Assembly: GCA_937892225.1 (NCBI GenBank)
Contig: CALAUH010000235.1
Location: 1-6,613 of the forward strand
Length of the DNA stretch: 6,613 bases
Direction of reading: 5' to 3'
From: an uncultured Treponema sp.
GTDB taxonomy: Bacteria; Spirochaetota; Spirochaetia; Treponematales; Treponemataceae
A model generated the notes under the pieces. It saw nothing but the letters and a program-made list of their open reading frames with translations, was not told the origin of the DNA and made no database searches. The translations under genes and the position numbers were made by a program. Of the stretch, positions 1-5,350 are shown one piece after another. Within the stretch, counting starts at the first letter, position 1. Each line of letters starts with the position of its first letter.

Positions 1-494
1 ATATTTCTATGATGATGGCAAAAACTGATGCAGAAGATAATATTAAATTAGCACAGAATAAACTTGCATGGGCAGAAAAAATTGATGCTCCAAATACATT
101 CCCAATGGCTTATACTTCAGCAAAAGATAATCTTAATAGTGCTTTATCAGCATTTGATGGAGAAGATTGGGTAAAAGCAAGTGAATATGCAAAAGCATCT
201 GTTGCCGCTCTTGATGGTGTAAAAGATGTAACTCCTCTTCCAGAATTCTATATTGTTCGTCCATGGGCAGAAACAAAAGACTGTTACTGGAATATTTCAG
301 GAAGACCTTATATTTATAATAATCCATTACTCTGGGAAAATCTTTATCAGGCAAACAAAGATAAGATGCCTCGTCCAAACGATCCAAACCTTATCCATCC
401 TGGTATGAAGATGAAAGTTCCAAGTTTAACTGGTGAATATCGTACAGGTGTTTATGATCCTAAAAAATCATATGAACCTTATGGTACAAACTAA
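1..494 (+). CDS. LysM-type envelope protein, 5' end cut by the window
   Basis: The frame is open to the left edge (first whole codon at base 3). The first ATG, at base 9, is one of three in a row with no visible ribosome binding site, so the true start probably lies upstream. Numbering from that ATG, residues 5-70 are alanine- and lysine-rich and look like paired amphipathic helices. Residues 81-138 read as a divergent LysM domain: YIVRPW at the start, LLWENLYQANKD in the middle and NLIHPGMKMKVP at the end, matching the usual 'LWxxLYxAN...NPDLIxPGxxLxIP' pattern. A short tyrosine-rich tail follows. LysM domains generally bind peptidoglycan, so a periplasmic or lipoprotein role is likely, but any signal peptide would be off-window. 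The usual GDT-type first motif is replaced by WAETKDCYW. No enzymatic domain is seen. The gene ends in a strong terminator and is probably the last of its transcript. Confidence 0.75.
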   Translation, partial: ISMMMAKTDAEDNIKLAQNKLAWAEKIDAPNTFPMAYTSAKDNLNSALSAFDGEDWVKASEYAKASVAALDGVKDVTPLPEFYIVRPWAETKDCYWNISGRPYIYNNPLLWENLYQANKDKMPRPNDPNLIHPGMKMKVPSLTGEYRTGVYDPKKSYEPYGTN

Positions 495-511
495 TTAGAT
501 TTTAAGGTTGT

Positions 512-546
512 AAAAGGAATACTTCAATTGAGGTATTCCTTTTTTT
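512..546 (+). terminator. Intrinsic terminator after the LysM-type gene
   Basis: Bases 512-525 pair with 530-543 around an AATT tetraloop. The core is AAAAGGAATAC against GTATTCCTTTT, with one T-G wobble near the loop. The 3' arm runs into a T tract at 540-546. It starts 17 bases after the stop codon, as expected of a Rho-independent terminator. Confidence 0.9.
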
Positions 547-570
547 ATTTTAAATTAATTCAAATTTTTT

Positions 571-599
571 TTGACATATTCATAATATCGTAATATCAT
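571..599 (+). promoter_or_regulatory. Sigma-70-type promoter for the kinase-like gene and pgsA
   Basis: A perfect -35 TTGACA (571-576) is followed by a 17-base spacer and a -10 TATCAT (594-599, 5 of 6 matches). It lies just after the preceding terminator and 28 bases before the start codon at 628, giving a short 5' leader. The box fit and placement are good; the transcription start has not been measured. Confidence 0.7.
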
Positions 600-627
600 T
601 TTAAAAAGTAAAATTAGGAGGTTTTGT

Positions 628-1449
628 ATGGCTATTATTACTTTTTCTAGACAAGTTGCAGCTCACGGTGATGAAATTGGTGCAGAAGTTGCAAAAATCC
701 TTGGTTTTAAATTTATTAAGAGAACTGATATAGAAAAGAGAATTATTGAATTAGGTTTTCCAGAGGATAAAATGCCTAAATATGATGAAAGAAAACCAAG
801 TTTTATTAATTCTATGAAAAAAGATAGAGATATATATATTAATCTGACACAATATGCAATGTTAGAAGCTGCATCATCAGATAATGCTGTTTTTATTGGT
901 CGTGGTGCATTTGCATTGTTTAAGAATGTAAAAAATGCTTTTTCAGTACGACTTGTTGCCGATGATGAAACTCGTATTAAACGCTTAATGGATGAATTTA
1001 ACTGGAAAGAAAATCAGGCACGTTCAAGAATAAATGAAAGTGATACAAATAGAGATGGATTCCATAAAAATTTCTACAATGTTGATGTAGATGAGCCTAC
1101 AAATTTCGATATGGTTTTAAATACCAGTTTAATGAGTGATCAGGATTGTGTAAAACTTATTAGTGAATATAAAAAAATTAAAATTGAAAAGAAAATTGAT
1201 AAAGAAGGAAATCTTCAGATTCAGGATATGTTTAAAGCACAGTCAATTATTAATAAATTGATGTTTGAATATAAATTAAAGATTGAATTTATGCATGCTG
1301 AAATTCATAACAATGTATTTACTTTATATGGTGTAAGTGATTCTCCTGTTGTTGTTGAACAGGCTTTGAAAATTATTAAAACTGAATTGCCGGTTTATGA
1401 AATCAAAAGCAGTGTAAGCATTGTTCAGGATTTTAAGACATATCAATAA
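628..1449 (+). CDS. Cytidylate-kinase-like protein with BON-like C-terminal domain
   Basis: This 273-residue protein starts at an ATG six bases after a clear AGGAGG site (616-621). Residues 1-180 resemble the cytidylate-kinase-like family (Cytidylate_kin2 type). The family's opening 'SRQ-GSGG-x-IG' appears as SRQVAAHGDEIG (7-18), followed by VAKILGF. VFIGRGAF (88-95) matches the GRGA motif. RLVADDETRIKRL (108-120), a lid-like stretch with R133, D139 and R142, and DMVLNTSLMS (161-170) complete the pattern. Such enzymes would phosphorylate CMP or another small nucleotide, but here the glycine-rich P-loop is changed to AAHGD with no lysine, so ATP binding and activity are doubtful. Residues 205-268 look like a BON domain (IHNNVFTLYGVSDSP, then a helix and a closing strand). 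It is a cytoplasmic protein probably cotranscribed with pgsA 38 bases downstream. The genuine cmk gene is probably elsewhere. The family call is fairly sure; substrate and activity are unknown. Confidence 0.75.
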   Translation: MAIITFSRQVAAHGDEIGAEVAKILGFKFIKRTDIEKRIIELGFPEDKMPKYDERKPSFINSMKKDRDIYINLTQYAMLEAASSDNAVFIGRGAFALFKNVKNAFSVRLVADDETRIKRLMDEFNWKENQARSRINESDTNRDGFHKNFYNVDVDEPTNFDMVLNTSLMSDQDCVKLISEYKKIKIEKKIDKEGNLQIQDMFKAQSIINKLMFEYKLKIEFMHAEIHNNVFTLYGVSDSPVVVEQALKIIKTELPVYEIKSSVSIVQDFKTYQ

Positions 1450-1487
1450 TATTGACTTTTATTATTATTACAAGGATACTGTTAGGT

Positions 1488-2087
1488 ATGAAACTTTCAA
1501 ATAAATTTACATTAATCAGAATTATTTATGCACCAGTTTTTTTGCTTTTATATTTTCTTCCAATCTGGACTGGAAAATTTGCAGCATTATCTATGATAAT
1601 TTCAATTCCATTATTAATTTTTGCTGAATTTACAGATTATTTAGATGGTCATTATGCAAGAAAAACTAATGAAGTAAGTGATTTTGGAAAAATGTTTGAT
1701 CCATTTGCAGATGTTTTTCTGCATCTTTCAACTTTTGTATGTTATATGTTTTCTTTTGGTGATAAAGGCGGATATATAACTCCAGCATTATTTATTTTAC
1801 TTATGTGGCGTGAATTTGCACAGAACTTTTTAAGAATGGTTGCTGCAAAACAGGGTACTGCAATTGCTGCTAGAAAAGGTGGTAAAATAAAAACTGTCGT
1901 ATATATTGCTTCGGGCTTTTATGCATTATTCCTGGAACTTCTTGTACGAATAGATTGTATTCCATCATGTTTTAATATATTGAAAATGATTTCACTTGGA
2001 TTATTTATTTTATGCGTTATCTTAAGTTATTTATCATTTATTGATTATATAAAGAACTTTGGAAAAATGTTTAAAGAACTGGTATAA
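1488..2087 (+). CDS. pgsA: CDP-diacylglycerol--glycerol-3-phosphate 3-phosphatidyltransferase
   Basis: This is a 199-residue inner-membrane enzyme of the CDP-alcohol phosphatidyltransferase family. It would join CDP-diacylglycerol and glycerol-3-phosphate to make phosphatidylglycerophosphate, the precursor of phosphatidylglycerol. The full family signature DxxDGxxARx8GxxxDxxxD is present: D50, D53, G54, A57, R58, G67, D71 and D75, with the aspartates binding the catalytic metals. WREF (107-110) and GGKIKT (131-136) are typical of PgsA rather than of phosphatidylserine synthase. About six hydrophobic segments are visible (roughly 9-27, 32-48, 73-90, 97-110, 136-154 and 166-187). The ATG at 1488 is chosen because MKLSNKFTLIRI is the usual PgsA N-terminus and AAGGA lies upstream (1472-1476, 11 bases away). 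A TTG at 1452 would add 12 residues but has no binding site. No separate promoter is seen, so it is probably cotranscribed with the kinase-like gene. The length is normal. Confidence 0.9.
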   Translation: MKLSNKFTLIRIIYAPVFLLLYFLPIWTGKFAALSMIISIPLLIFAEFTDYLDGHYARKTNEVSDFGKMFDPFADVFLHLSTFVCYMFSFGDKGGYITPALFILLMWREFAQNFLRMVAAKQGTAIAARKGGKIKTVVYIASGFYALFLELLVRIDCIPSCFNILKMISLGLFILCVILSYLSFIDYIKNFGKMFKELV

Positions 2088-2102
2088 AATTATATTTAAA
2101 AC

Positions 2103-2137
2103 AAAAAAGGGATGTCTTAAAAGGCATCCCTTTTTTT
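2103..2137. terminator. Bidirectional terminator between pgsA and hsp20
   Basis: GGGATGTCT (2109-2117) pairs with AGGCATCCC (2122-2130) with one T-G wobble, around a TAAA loop. Six A bases precede the stem (2103-2108) and seven T bases follow it (2131-2137). Either strand therefore gives a hairpin followed by a U tract. It lies 15 bases after the pgsA stop and about 20 bases past the hsp20 stop on the other strand, so it can serve both convergent genes. Confidence 0.9.
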
Positions 2138-2157
2138 ATGCAATCATAAGTTAGCCG

Positions 2158-2580
2158 TTAGTTAGCTTCTATTGCAATTCTTTTTGGTGAAGCAAGAGCT
2201 TTTTTCTGCATGTTAATAATCAAAACACCATTTTTAAAGTTAGCTTTAATTGTTTCTGAATCTGCATCAGAAGGAAGTGTAAAGCGTCTTGAAAAACTGC
2301 TTGTGCGTCTTTCTTTAAGGATGTATTTTGTTTTTTTATCATCCTTTTTTTCCTCTTTTTCTTCCTGTGTTTTAGATTCAATTGTCAGATTATTGTGATC
2401 TAATTCAATGTTTACATCATCTTCGTTGCGTCCTGGCAATTCCATTTCGATTGTGTATGCATCTTTATCTTCTTTTACATCAACTTTTGGTGTGTAAAAT
2501 GAATAATTGTAAAAATTGGCAGATTTTCTATCTCCAAAAACATCGTTTAAAAATGAGTCAAAAAGTGTTAATTCGTTCAT
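2158..2580 (-). CDS. hsp20: Small heat shock protein, Hsp20 family
   Basis: This 140-residue protein is an alpha-crystallin-type holdase that would bind unfolding cytoplasmic proteins without ATP and pass them to refolding chaperones. The short N-terminal arm (1-28, MNELTLFDSFLNDVF) is typical. The alpha-crystallin domain spans about 29-126, with VDVKEDKDAY (33-42), ELPG (47-50), a lysine/glutamate-rich loop (72-85), FSRRFTLP (96-103) and the hallmark AxxxxGVL pattern as ANFKNGVLII (113-122). The C-terminal I-x-I motif used in oligomer contacts is I135-A-I137. The start is supported by GGAGG five to six bases upstream (2587-2591), and the length is normal. It is downstream of radA on the same strand but 193 bases away, with its own leader, so it is probably a separate unit. 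I see no CIRCE operator. A hairpin around the ribosome binding site is listed separately. The family call is very secure. Confidence 0.95.
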   Translation of the reverse strand: MNELTLFDSFLNDVFGDRKSANFYNYSFYTPKVDVKEDKDAYTIEMELPGRNEDDVNIELDHNNLTIESKTQEEKEEKKDDKKTKYILKERRTSSFSRRFTLPSDADSETIKANFKNGVLIINMQKKALASPKRIAIEAN

Positions 2581-2606
2581 ATAATACCTCCAAAGTATTG
2601 TATTAT
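2581..2606 (-). promoter_or_regulatory. Hairpin around the hsp20 ribosome binding site
   Basis: In the hsp20 mRNA, AUAAUAC (2606-2600) can pair with GUAUUAU (2587-2581), the seven bases directly before the AUG. The 12-base loop (2599-2588) contains GGAG of the Shine-Dalgarno site, with its last G in the stem. A shorter alternative pairs AAUAC (2599-2595) with GUAUU (2587-2583). Such a weak, AU-rich stem could melt on heating and act as an RNA thermometer, but most of the site is in the loop, so its effect is uncertain. Confidence 0.35.
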
Positions 2607-2648
2607 TTTAAGATTTAAGTAAATCGGTTTATTCAATCGTTTACACTT

Positions 2649-2654
2649 ATTATA
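2649..2654 (-). promoter_or_regulatory. Possible -10 element for hsp20
   Basis: A perfect TATAAT on the minus strand lies about 70 bases before the hsp20 start codon, which would give a leader of about 60 nt. No good -35 lies at 16-18 bases: the sequence there reads TTCTCT. A TTGGCA (2672-2667) is only 12 bases away, too close for a standard promoter. An alternative sigma factor or an activator is possible, but the site could also be chance in AT-rich DNA. Confidence 0.3.
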
Positions 2655-2773
2655 TAGCAAGTTTTATGCCAAGAGAAAAAAACTAAATTATTTTATAAAA
2701 ATTATGATTTTAAGGCAAAATTGTGAGCTTCTTGTATCAAAATGATATAGTGCAGTGTGTCAAAATTACCCGT

Positions 2774-4126
2774 TTATTTTGTAAAAATTGTTTTTATAAG
2801 TGTCTTAATGTCACAGATTTTATCTTTTTCGTTGTCTGAATCGTTCGAAATTACCCGATTAAAGCCTAAATTCTGTGCCGCTTTTATTCTTTGTTTAGCT
2901 TTATTTACAGAACGAATTTCTCCGGCAAGCGTTAGTTCACCAAAAACGGCAATTTCAGAACTGATGTTTATATCGGTACGACTGGAATAGAGTGCAGCTG
3001 CAATTGCGGCATCTATTGAACTTTCGTTTAATTTTACGCCTCCGCCGACGTTTACATAAATATCCTGATCACTGAAAATTAAACCGGTTCTTTTTTCAAT
3101 TACGGCGGCAATTCTTGAAACTCTTAGAGAATCAATTTTTTCACTGTAAACTCTGGATATTGATGATTTTGCAGGAACTGTTAATGCCTGAATTTCTACT
3201 AAAAATACGCGTGTTCCTTCGAAAACGGGGGTACATGCAACTCCGGCCGGTTGTTCTATTTTTCTTTGTGATAAAAATAAACTTGTAGGATCAGAAACTG
3301 GTACTAATCCTTTTTCGGTCATAGAAAAAATTCCTATTTCATCGATTGAACCAAATCTGTTTTTCTGTGCGTGTAAAAAACGTATATCATCAGTATTTCG
3401 TTCAAAGGATATTACAGTGTCTACCATGTGTTCCATTGCTTTTGGACCTGCGATTGAGCCTTCTTTTGTAACATGCGCGGTCATTATTAAAACAGAATCG
3501 CGTTCTTTTATCCAGCTGATTAATTCATTTGAACAATATTTTAATTGATTAATTGTACCCGGTATAATTCCTGCTTCATAAGATGATATAGTCTGTATTG
3601 AATCTATAATGATTAAAGAAGGTTTTAAACTGTCCATTGCATCAAGGCAGTCTTCCAGTCTGGATGTACATAAAAGTTGAATATTTGAATAATCTAAATT
3701 TAATCTGTCTGCTCTTTCTTTTATCTGAGCGGCAGATTCTTCTCCACTTATATATAAAACGCAATTATTTTCTGAAGATTTAGAAACGCTTGATACTGTC
3801 TGTAATAAAAGTGTTGATTTTCCGATTCCTGGTTCACCGCCAAGGAGTATGGCAGAGCGTTTTGTTGCTCCTCCACCTAAAACACGGTCAAATTCATCAA
3901 TTTTTGTAAGTATTCTTGAACTTTCCTGGGCAGTAATTGATTTTAAATCTATTGGTTCTGCTTTAGCTTTTGCATCTGCAATATTTGTACTTCCGGAGCT
4001 TTTGTTTATAATTGTTTCCTGCATTGAGTTCCATTCGCCGCATTCAGGACATCTTCCAAGCCAGCGTGGTTGTGTATAACCGCAGGAAGAACATTTGTAT
4101 AAGATTGATTCTGATTTTTTAGACAT
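2774..4126 (-). CDS. radA: DNA repair protein RadA (RecA-like branch-migration ATPase)
   Basis: At 450 residues this is a full-length RadA (Sms), the DnaB-like/RecA-like motor that extends strand exchange and processes recombination intermediates in the cytoplasm. An N-terminal C4 zinc finger is formed by C12, C15, C26 and C29 (CSSCGYTQPRWLGRCPECG). The Walker A motif is GEPGIGKST (97-105) and Walker B is LIIID (171-175). The RadA-specific KNRFG motif is at 255-259. The C-terminal Lon-like domain (about 280-450) includes VGGGVKLNESSIDAAIAAAL and FGELTLAGEIR. This domain forms the hexameric scaffold and is not expected to be a protease. The start at 4126 follows a TGAGGT site (4131-4136) about five bases upstream. 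The gene is monocistronic or weakly linked to cysE, whose stop lies 192 bases upstream on the same strand. No frameshift or missing motif is seen. Confidence 0.97.
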   Translation of the reverse strand: MSKKSESILYKCSSCGYTQPRWLGRCPECGEWNSMQETIINKSSGSTNIADAKAKAEPIDLKSITAQESSRILTKIDEFDRVLGGGATKRSAILLGGEPGIGKSTLLLQTVSSVSKSSENNCVLYISGEESAAQIKERADRLNLDYSNIQLLCTSRLEDCLDAMDSLKPSLIIIDSIQTISSYEAGIIPGTINQLKYCSNELISWIKERDSVLIMTAHVTKEGSIAGPKAMEHMVDTVISFERNTDDIRFLHAQKNRFGSIDEIGIFSMTEKGLVPVSDPTSLFLSQRKIEQPAGVACTPVFEGTRVFLVEIQALTVPAKSSISRVYSEKIDSLRVSRIAAVIEKRTGLIFSDQDIYVNVGGGVKLNESSIDAAIAAALYSSRTDINISSEIAVFGELTLAGEIRSVNKAKQRIKAAQNLGFNRVISNDSDNEKDKICDIKTLIKTIFTK

Positions 4127-4173
4127 TTTTTACCTCATTGATTATTTTTTTTATAAAAAATATTTATTTTATA

Positions 4174-4202
4174 TTGACTAATAAAATAGTTTATTGTATA
4201 TT
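4174..4202 (+). promoter_or_regulatory. Promoter for the predicted small RNA
   Basis: TTGACT (4174-4179, 5 of 6) is followed by a 17-base spacer and TATATT (4197-4202, 5 of 6). It points away from radA and toward the hairpins and terminator at 4207-4304. No plus-strand gene lies between it and that terminator, which supports a dedicated RNA transcript. The expected start is about 4208-4210. Confidence 0.6.
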
Positions 4203-4208
4203 TAAATT

Positions 4209-4304
4209 AGCTTGTAAATAAGCTGATAAACTCTCTCCGATGTCCATCAAAGATGGACGGCAGATCCCCTTTTAGTGTTACTGGTTGGGGATCTGTTTTT
4301 TTTT
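4209..4304 (+). ncRNA. Predicted orphan small RNA, about 95 nt
   Basis: This unit has a promoter (4174-4202), three hairpins and a terminator but no credible reading frame. Hairpin 1 pairs TTAGCTT (4207-4213) with AAGCTGA (4220-4226). A CU-rich unpaired stretch, CTCTCTCC (4231-4238), follows. Hairpin 2 is a perfect GTCCATC / GATGGAC stem (4242-4248, 4252-4258) with an AAA loop. Hairpin 3 is the terminator CAGATCCCC / GGGGATCTG followed by nine T bases. The U tract exists only on the plus strand, so this is not a terminator for the minus-strand genes on either side. I do not recognise it as 6S, SRP, tmRNA, RNase P or a known riboswitch. Read-through would be antisense to the 3' end of cysE. 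Target and function are unknown. The 5' end is estimated from the promoter. Confidence 0.55.
4261..4304 (+). terminator. Intrinsic terminator of the predicted small RNA
   Basis: A nine-base perfect stem, CAGATCCCC (4261-4269) with GGGGATCTG (4287-4295), encloses a 17-base loop and is followed at once by nine T bases (4296-4304). On the minus strand the stem is followed by CCGTCCATC rather than T bases, so it acts only on plus-strand transcription. Confidence 0.8.
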
Positions 4305-4318
4305 AACCATGGTTATTT

Positions 4319-5179
4319 TTAGATTGTAACTATCTGATTTTCACCAATTGATTTAGTAACCCATGTGTTACCACCGATTGTTGAGCCTTTACCGATTATT
4401 GTTTCACCGCCAAGAATTGTTGCTCCTGCGTAAATTGTTACGTTATCTTCTATTGTTGGATGACGTTTTTTATTCTGGAGATTTTTCTTTACGCTTAATG
4501 CCCCCAGTGTTACTCCCTGATAGATTTTTACATTATTTCCAATAATACAGGTTTCTCCAATAACAACACCTGTTCCATGATCAATAAAGAATGATTCACC
4601 GATTGTTGCACCCGGATGAATATCAATTCCTGTTTTACCATGTACGTGTTCACTCATAATTCTAGGGATTAAAGGGATTCCGTTTTTAAATAAGAAGTGG
4701 GCAATTCTATGAACAACGATTGCTTCAAGTCCTGGATATGAAAGGATAACTTCTTCGTTGCTTTGAGCTGCAGGGTCGCCGTTAAAAGCTGCGATTGTAT
4801 CCAGACTGATTTTTCTTCTTAATTCAGGAAGTTCTTCTATAAGTGCGATTGCTGTCTTTTCTGCAAGTTTAAAACAATGCGAACTTTCGATATTTTCTGT
4901 AGAACCTTTTGTCTTTTTTATTGTATATATTAAAGCTTTTTGAATTTCCTTAGTTAATTGCGCTATGATGTTATTTACTTTCTGGCCGGTTACATATTTT
5001 ATATTTACAGGATCTATATCTTCTGCAGTTCTAAACCCTGGAAAAATAAGTGATTGTAAATCTGATAATACAGAAACGACATTTTGTCGGTTAGGGAAAT
5101 TTTCTGCATCATTTCTGTTAATTAGTCCGTAAGTATCATAAGATTTAAGAATTCCATCTATTAAGTTGTCAATATTCAT
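4319..5179 (-). CDS. cysE: Serine O-acetyltransferase (EpsC-type, long form)
   Basis: This 286-residue cytoplasmic enzyme would transfer acetyl from acetyl-CoA to L-serine, giving O-acetylserine for cysteine synthesis. Residues 1-130 form a helical N-terminal region. DPAA (135-138) and the helix around H157-H161 belong to the SAT N-terminal region. The left-handed beta-helix of hexapeptide repeats runs from about 184: GIDIHPGATIG (184-194), the FIDHGTG motif with D200 and H201, VIGET (206-210), VTLGALS (223-229), RHPTI (239-243), then AGATILGG and STIGGNTWV. D186, D200, H201 and H240 fit catalytic or substrate positions known in the family. The C-terminus is short and ends in isoleucine, as does the tail by which CysE docks into CysK. 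The start has GAGG five bases upstream (5185-5188). EpsC-type naming is equally apt. No other sulfur-assimilation gene is in view. Confidence 0.92.
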   Translation of the reverse strand: MNIDNLIDGILKSYDTYGLINRNDAENFPNRQNVVSVLSDLQSLIFPGFRTAEDIDPVNIKYVTGQKVNNIIAQLTKEIQKALIYTIKKTKGSTENIESSHCFKLAEKTAIALIEELPELRRKISLDTIAAFNGDPAAQSNEEVILSYPGLEAIVVHRIAHFLFKNGIPLIPRIMSEHVHGKTGIDIHPGATIGESFFIDHGTGVVIGETCIIGNNVKIYQGVTLGALSVKKNLQNKKRHPTIEDNVTIYAGATILGGETIIGKGSTIGGNTWVTKSIGENQIVTI

Positions 5180-5210
5180 AAGAACCTCTTTATAGATAAC
5201 ATAATTAATA

Positions 5211-5240
5211 TTTATAGTTGTATCAACCTAAAATTCTCAA
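5211..5240 (-). promoter_or_regulatory. Candidate promoter for cysE
   Basis: On the minus strand TTGAGA (5240-5235, 5 of 6) is followed by an 18-base spacer and TATAAA (5216-5211, 5 of 6). It would start transcription about 25 bases before the start codon at 5179. A second pairing, TTGATA (5226-5221) with TATGTT (5203-5198), is also possible but weaker. No regulatory leader or T-box-like structure fits in this short leader. Confidence 0.45.
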
Positions 5241-5279
5241 ATTTTGTATAAAAAAGTTTAAAAAAAGTGATTGAATTTA

Positions 5280-5308
5280 TTGACTAAATTTAAATCTTAA
5301 TTTATAGT
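5280..5308 (+). promoter_or_regulatory. Promoter of the tRNA-Thr / rpmG / tRNA-Trp / secE / nusG operon
   Basis: TTGACT (5280-5285, 5 of 6) is followed by a 17-base spacer and TATAGT (5303-5308, 5 of 6), about 42 bases before the tRNA-Thr gene. It is divergent from the cysE promoter. It has the same TTGACT-17 form as the small-RNA promoter at 4174. Confidence 0.65.
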
Positions 5309-5350
5309 CATAAAACGCACGTTTTTTAATAATTGTGTAGACGGTACAGT

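Noticed and set aside
133..387. Minus-strand open frame of 84 codons inside the LysM-type gene
   Set aside because: It is antisense to a well-supported coding frame, has no recognisable motif and no ribosome binding site, and looks like a codon-use shadow.
1452..1487. TTG start adding 12 residues to PgsA
   Set aside because: No ribosome binding site lies before it, and the ATG at 1488 gives the usual PgsA N-terminus with AAGGA upstream.
2622..2639. Direct repeat AATCG with 13-base period upstream of hsp20
   Set aside because: Five-base repeats are common by chance, and only two copies are present. It does not match CIRCE or another heat-shock operator I know.
2735..2763. Perfect minus-strand TTGACA (2763-2758) between radA and hsp20 as an hsp20 promoter
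   Set aside because: The sequence at the 17-base spacing is TTGATA, only two of six matches, and the better TATCAT is just 10 bases away. No workable -10 is present.
4240..4275. Eleven-codon frame ATG to TAG (MSIKDGRQIPF) inside the predicted small RNA
   Set aside because: No Shine-Dalgarno site precedes it (the upstream bases are CTCTCTCC), it is buried in hairpins 2 and 3, and its length is expected by chance. Conservation of the peptide in relatives would reopen the question.
4261..4295. The CAGATCCCC / GGGGATCTG stem as a terminator for cysE
   Set aside because: On the cysE (minus) strand the stem is followed by CCGTCCATC, not a T tract. The U tract occurs only on the plus strand.
5312..5327. 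AAAAC / GTTTT hairpin with a T run just after the tRNA operon promoter
   Set aside because: It has only five mostly A-T pairs with a four-base loop and overlaps the expected transcription start, so it is unlikely to terminate transcription.
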